This document shows positions 60,484 through 64,000 of a DNA stretch of 64,000 nucleotides, piece after piece. Every line of letters begins with the position of its first letter. The first letter of the stretch is position 1. The translations under genes and the position numbers were made by a program. The notes below the pieces were generated by a model. The model was given only the letters and a program-made list of their open reading frames with translations, searched no databases and was not told the DNA's origin. The DNA comes from Stentor roeselii (Eukaryota; Ciliophora; Heterotrichea; Heterotrichida; Stentoridae), in NCBI GenBank assembly GCA_006503475.1, contig RSEH01000053.1, positions 1-64,000 of the forward strand. Direction: 5' to 3'.

Positions 60484-61293
60484 ATGAGTCAGACGAGAGT
60501 TTTGATTAGAACTTTAAGGACTCGGTCTCAAACTCCTGAAAAACATGAAGAACGTATGAAGAGGATTGAAATTGTTGATTGTCATGCTTTTACACCAGAT
60601 TGCCTAAAGGTGCATAATGTGACCCCCGGATACCGCGCACGAATGGTAGATTGGATCTGTGAAATAACATCAGCATTCAAGCTTTCCAACAAGACATTCT
60701 TCATCTCAGTAAAAATCATGGACAAGTACTTCCAAAGCCAATCAGCCTGCATCCACTCAAGCCTTCTCCACATAATCGGAATGATAAGTGTCTTCATCGG
60801 TTCAAAGCTCGAAGACGTAGAAGCTCTTTCCCTAAAAACAATGCACGAAAGAATCGGTCACAGCAAGTTTTCCCTGGAAGACCTTTTAACAGCCGAACAA
60901 GCAATTCTCAAGAAATTAGGCTTTTTAGTCAACTTTATCACTCGATACGACCTAATCGAAGAACTTTGCCTTAAACTCTCATTCAACGAAGAGGTAAAAT
61001 CTTTAGCTCTTTACTTTTCAAAACTTTCCCTTTACTTCTACGAACATCTCCACATGAAAGAGTCCCAAATCGCAATGGCCTCATTGATAGTCGCAGGAAA
61101 AGTAATGAACAACAATGAAGTCCTTGAAAAACTCCTTCAAAAGTTAAAAAATTCGAAAAATCCTGTTAATTTCGAAACTTTTTACTCAGAAGTTTCAGCT
61201 TTTCATAAAATGTTCCCAAGTTTAAAGTCGATTTTCAAGACTTCCGGGAGAAATTTCGAGTTGTTAAACGGAAAAATCGTTTTAGTTAATTAA
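60484..61293 (+). CDS. Cyclin
   Basis: 269 residues from ATG 60484; an upstream in-frame ATG at 60433 would overlap the divergent gene and adds only basic residues. The cyclin box begins RARMVDWICEITSAFKLSNK, the MR-x-x-L-x-DW-type start used by A/B cyclins, followed by FFISVKIMDKYFQSQ and the helix set IGMISVFIGSKLEDVEAL and LKKLGFLVNFITRYD. A second box (ALYFSKLSLYFYEHLHMKES) follows. Destruction-box RxxL at the N-terminus is not clear. It should activate a CDK; the class (A/B versus other) is uncertain. Confidence 0.88.
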   Translation: MSQTRVLIRTLRTRSQTPEKHEERMKRIEIVDCHAFTPDCLKVHNVTPGYRARMVDWICEITSAFKLSNKTFFISVKIMDKYFQSQSACIHSSLLHIIGMISVFIGSKLEDVEALSLKTMHERIGHSKFSLEDLLTAEQAILKKLGFLVNFITRYDLIEELCLKLSFNEEVKSLALYFSKLSLYFYEHLHMKESQIAMASLIVAGKVMNNNEVLEKLLQKLKNSKNPVNFETFYSEVSAFHKMFPSLKSIFKTSGRNFELLNGKIVLVN

Positions 61294-61305
61294 TTTAATT
61301 CAAAT

Positions 61306-62607
61306 ATGAAGCATTCATCATCTCCTGCCTACACAATGGGGAAGAAATACCCAGCTGAGCCTGAAACAACGAATCGTTTCACTCCAAGTCCTCTTGCTTA
61401 CAACACAAGAGACTCTGTCACGAATGTCCCTTCATCAATCTTCGGAAAAGCATTAAGAAGTGTATCAGTTAATAAATCAGTCCTTCCAGGGCCAGGGAGT
61501 TATCAAATTTCCAGCTTCGTCGACCAGGTGATGGCTCCACGGAAAGGAAAAAGAAGACAAATGATGAGAGAAAAAGGAGAAAAGATCATCGTCAGTTCTC
61601 CAGGGCCAGGCAGCTACAACCCTCTGAAGCCCTTGCCGAAGATCAGCTACTCCATGGGCAACAAGACTTATTCCCTTCCATCAGACTCTTCAAAGCAAAT
61701 CGAAACTCCTCTAGGCCCAGGGTGTTATTCTCCAGAAATCTCTCCAGTCATGAAGTCTTTTACCTTCAGCAAGTCAAAGCGCTACGCTTCCAACCTTGAC
61801 TACCACCCAGGCCCTGGAGACTACGAAACTGATTCCAAGTCCTTTTCTCCTTCACATCAATTCACCCGTCAAGAAAAAATCAGAATCGACTCAACTTTCG
61901 TCCCTTCCCCAAACACTTACAACTTGTCTTCCTTCGCAGATGAAGCAAGACAAAAACCTGGATTTAAAATTCAGCCAAAACGTGACCTGCCGAATAATTC
62001 TTTAAAAACTCCAGGACCTGGAGCTTTTAACCCGATAAGACCAGGACAGTCAGTTCCTGCTTTTTCGATTGGGAAAGGAAAACGACCTAGTTTTAATAGG
62101 GTTGAAGATGGACCTGGACCTGGAGAGTATTCTTTGAAAAATAACAGTAGTCCTGGAAAAACTATTGGAAAAAGTAATCGTTCTGGACTTGAAGGAAAAA
62201 ATGAAGCTCCTGGGCCTGGGAATTATGAAATTTCTAGTTTTTTGATGAATGGGCCGAAGTTTTCAATGGTCGGTAGGAAAGAAGTGACAAGTCCTGATAT
62301 TTTAAGACCTGGACCTGGGCAGTATGAACCTGATTATAACTTACCGAAAGCTCATAGTTTTCATGCGACTATTGGAAAAGGGAATAAAAGATATGATAAA
62401 CAAATGATGGTCACTCCAGGACCTGGAACTTATGAAGTCTCTGAAAATTTAACAAGTTCTCCGAAGTCGCCTGTTTGGACTTTTAAAAAGTCCTCGAAAT
62501 ACCTGGAAGGACAAGAAGAAGACCCAGGCCCTGGGCATTATGAAATTCCGTCAACTATTCCAGACCTGCCGAAGTATGTCAAGTTGCTTAAATCTAAAAA
62601 AACGTAA
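61306..62607 (+). CDS. SHIPPO/STPGR-repeat protein (ODF3-like)
   Basis: 433 residues built of about ten sperm-tail PG-rich repeats, each with (P)GPG-(S/C/D/A/E/N/Q/T/H)-Y or F: GPGSYQISSF, GPGSYNPLKP, GPGCYSPEIS, GPGDYETDSK, GPGAFNPIRP, GPGEYSLKNN, GPGNYEISSF, GPGQYEPDYN, GPGTYEVSEN and GPGHYEIPST. Between them run TIGK(G/S)-(N/K)-(K/R) elements. These repeats are found in microtubule inner proteins and ciliary or cortical microtubule proteins. Stop lies one base from the stop of the next, convergent gene. Confidence 0.93.
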   Translation: MKHSSSPAYTMGKKYPAEPETTNRFTPSPLAYNTRDSVTNVPSSIFGKALRSVSVNKSVLPGPGSYQISSFVDQVMAPRKGKRRQMMREKGEKIIVSSPGPGSYNPLKPLPKISYSMGNKTYSLPSDSSKQIETPLGPGCYSPEISPVMKSFTFSKSKRYASNLDYHPGPGDYETDSKSFSPSHQFTRQEKIRIDSTFVPSPNTYNLSSFADEARQKPGFKIQPKRDLPNNSLKTPGPGAFNPIRPGQSVPAFSIGKGKRPSFNRVEDGPGPGEYSLKNNSSPGKTIGKSNRSGLEGKNEAPGPGNYEISSFLMNGPKFSMVGRKEVTSPDILRPGPGQYEPDYNLPKAHSFHATIGKGNKRYDKQMMVTPGPGTYEVSENLTSSPKSPVWTFKKSSKYLEGQEEDPGPGHYEIPSTIPDLPKYVKLLKSKKT

Positions 62608-62608
62608 T

Positions 62609-63046
62609 TTAATTTACTATCGCTTTTAAAGGTGGAAGTTCTTTGAAGGACTTTCGGGTTTCTGATATTTCTGAAAGTTCAGAAGACTCGAATAGGTCAG
62701 AAAAAAGGTAAATTTTTTGTATTCGGGTAAATGGACGGATGTCGGGGTCTGAACTTGACAAGACTAATGTCGAGAGTTTTGGGATTAAGAGGTCTGATGT
62801 TTTTTTGTTTTGGGATATCAGCGGGATGTGCTTTTGACCTGATGAATAAGTGTGCTTCAATCGGATGTGTTCTCGCTTGTTTTGCTTTGATGAAAATTTT
62901 TTGAAGCATACTTGACACTCGAATGGCTTCGAGTTTGGGATATATGAGGATGATTGGGTTGGAAAAGTTGAAGATATTGCAGTATGTTTGCTCTTGGATG
63001 AAGGGTGACAGTCAAGTCTTTGTTCATATTCATTAAAATCTCCCAT
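62609..63046 (-). CDS. C2H2 zinc-finger protein
   Basis: 145 residues from ATG 63046; the frame continues 12 codons upstream but begins there with GTG. One C2H2 finger, CQVCFKKFSSKQNKREHIRLKH with C-x2-C-x12-H-x4-H, is flanked by a Ser-rich N-terminus and a Ser/Asp-rich C-terminus. Its finger resembles the first finger of the protein at 16985-17407 (both F-S-S-K spacing). Single-finger proteins often need partners; role unknown. Confidence 0.75.
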   Translation of the reverse strand: MGDFNEYEQRLDCHPSSKSKHTAISSTFPTQSSSYIPNSKPFECQVCFKKFSSKQNKREHIRLKHTYSSGQKHIPLISQNKKTSDLLIPKLSTLVLSSSDPDIRPFTRIQKIYLFSDLFESSELSEISETRKSFKELPPLKAIVN

Positions 63047-63342
63047 AATCACTTCTTTATAAGAATAAGAATCTAAAATCACTGGAAACCATATTTTGAC
63101 TTAAACAATATAAACTTAATTTTAAGATTTAAAGAACTCAAAATTTTGCACGAAACAAGAATCAGATGAAAATAATTTAATAATAGTCCTAATATAATCG
63201 ATGGTTTTAAAATAGCGACTTTCTTCAATCTTCAAGTTCTGTCTTTTTCGATCTGTTTGACTTTAAAGAACCTTTCTAATCGATTTTTAAGGATTTTCTG
63301 ATTTGAATTCTTTTAATAATTCTTCAAAATGTTTATAAAATT

Positions 63343-63531
63343 ATGGGAAACACCTGCTGTTATCAAAGCGCTCTGAATCTAGACCAAGAAGTTGACGATA
63401 TGAGTGACTTACTTAAAATTGAAGAGATTTTCATCAAACCGACAGACGCTTCGCAGTCTGGAGAGTATTATTTCAACGGGGTGAGTTATGAAGCCAAAGA
63501 ATCATCGGGAAGTTCTTTCATCTCGTTGTAA
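63343..63531 (+). CDS. 62-residue peptide with N-terminal acylation signal
   Basis: MGNTCCYQSALNLDQEVDDM starts with Gly2 for myristoylation and Cys5/Cys6 for palmitoylation, followed by an acidic chain without other domains. Short but with a clean ATG, coding-like base use and a strong lipidation signal. It could be a membrane-bound regulator or the first exon of a larger gene, though no 15-nt intron continues the frame. Confidence 0.55.
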   Translation: MGNTCCYQSALNLDQEVDDMSDLLKIEEIFIKPTDASQSGEYYFNGVSYEAKESSGSSFISL

Positions 63532-64000
63532 TTTTAGCTTATGTAGTTTTTTAAGCTAGTTTATTATATTTGCAGATGATTTTGTAATGAGTTGATGAGA
63601 GAAAAGGTTGAATTTTAATATCGGATCATTTTTCTTGGGATTATAGAAAAATACGAGTGAGAAAGAAATTATCTGATTATGAATAAAGGATTATGTTTTG
63701 TTATTGGAATGATTAGAAGATATTACTTTATGCATGGATGTAATGGAGCTTTAGTAATTTTATAATTATGGCTTCTAACAAGAAGATTTAAAATGGTGTA
63801 AAAAATTGGAACTTTAATCTGGATCAATTGTTCTTTATGAGGATTGCTTCGGTCAATTTAATTACCACAGTGCAATTTTAATAAACTATGAATCAATCTT
63901 AAAAACAATAATAAAAAAAATGCTCCTAAGTGAATTTTCCAAAGGAAAAATTCAAAGAATCTATCAAATCATCTACTTCACATAAAAAAAAATTTTTTTC
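63532..64000. other. AT-rich end of window
   Basis: 470 bases without a recognisable gene. The last bases are homopolymer A and T runs. Confidence 0.5.

Overview
This window looks like macronuclear DNA of a heterotrich ciliate, most probably Stentor or a close relative. Four things point that way. The DNA is AT-rich. Long genes (kinesin 885 aa, M16 protease 934 aa) read through without stops under the standard code, so TAA, TAG and TGA are all stops, which argues against Tetrahymena, Paramecium and Blepharisma codes. The intergenic gaps are tiny. All eleven introns I could place are exactly 15 nt, GT(A/G)...AG, and every one has A at position 10.

Region 1-9200 is gene-poor and full of relics. 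It holds a decayed WD40-repeat array (about 1000-3230), the tail of an eIF4A-like DEAD-box helicase (6631-6756), a GC-rich unidentified island (7038-7280), the remains of a TRP/PKD-type cation channel (about 7300-8515) and an unidentified relic (8970-9235).

Region 9.26-32.5 kb is dense with intact genes. They are a SANT-domain protein, a large unidentified acidic protein, a JMJD6-like oxygenase, an insulysin-type protease, C2H2 finger and coiled-coil proteins, a Deltex-type and an RBR-type ubiquitin ligase side by side, a mitochondrial ribosomal protein bS18-like protein, a kinesin, a CDPK-like kinase, a tandem FHA protein and a PP2C phosphatase. The last three carry predicted N-terminal myristoyl/palmitoyl signals.

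Region 32.5-35.6 kb is mostly non-coding but contains ribosomal stalk protein P1, whose two exons are short and easily missed. It is flanked by blocks almost free of G on one side and of C on the other.

Region 35.6-52.9 kb encodes exocyst Sec5, coiled-coil proteins, a GBP-like GTPase with altered nucleotide motifs, a kelch-like protein, two tandem 7TM receptors, an RRM/KH protein, a PP2A catalytic subunit, an EF-hand protein, an RRM plus zinc-finger protein and an unidentified beta-rich protein. A 2-kb gap follows, then ORC3, an SCP/FCP-type phosphatase, coiled-coil proteins, a cyclin, a SHIPPO/STPGR repeat protein (ciliary microtubule type), a C2H2 protein and a 62-aa predicted acylated peptide.

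Several genes only become complete once a 15-nt intron is removed: JmjC, bS18m, kinase, FHA, PP2C, P1, Sec5 (two introns), GBP, ORC3 and a 552-aa coiled-coil protein. All protein identities are from reading motifs by eye; no database search was run.
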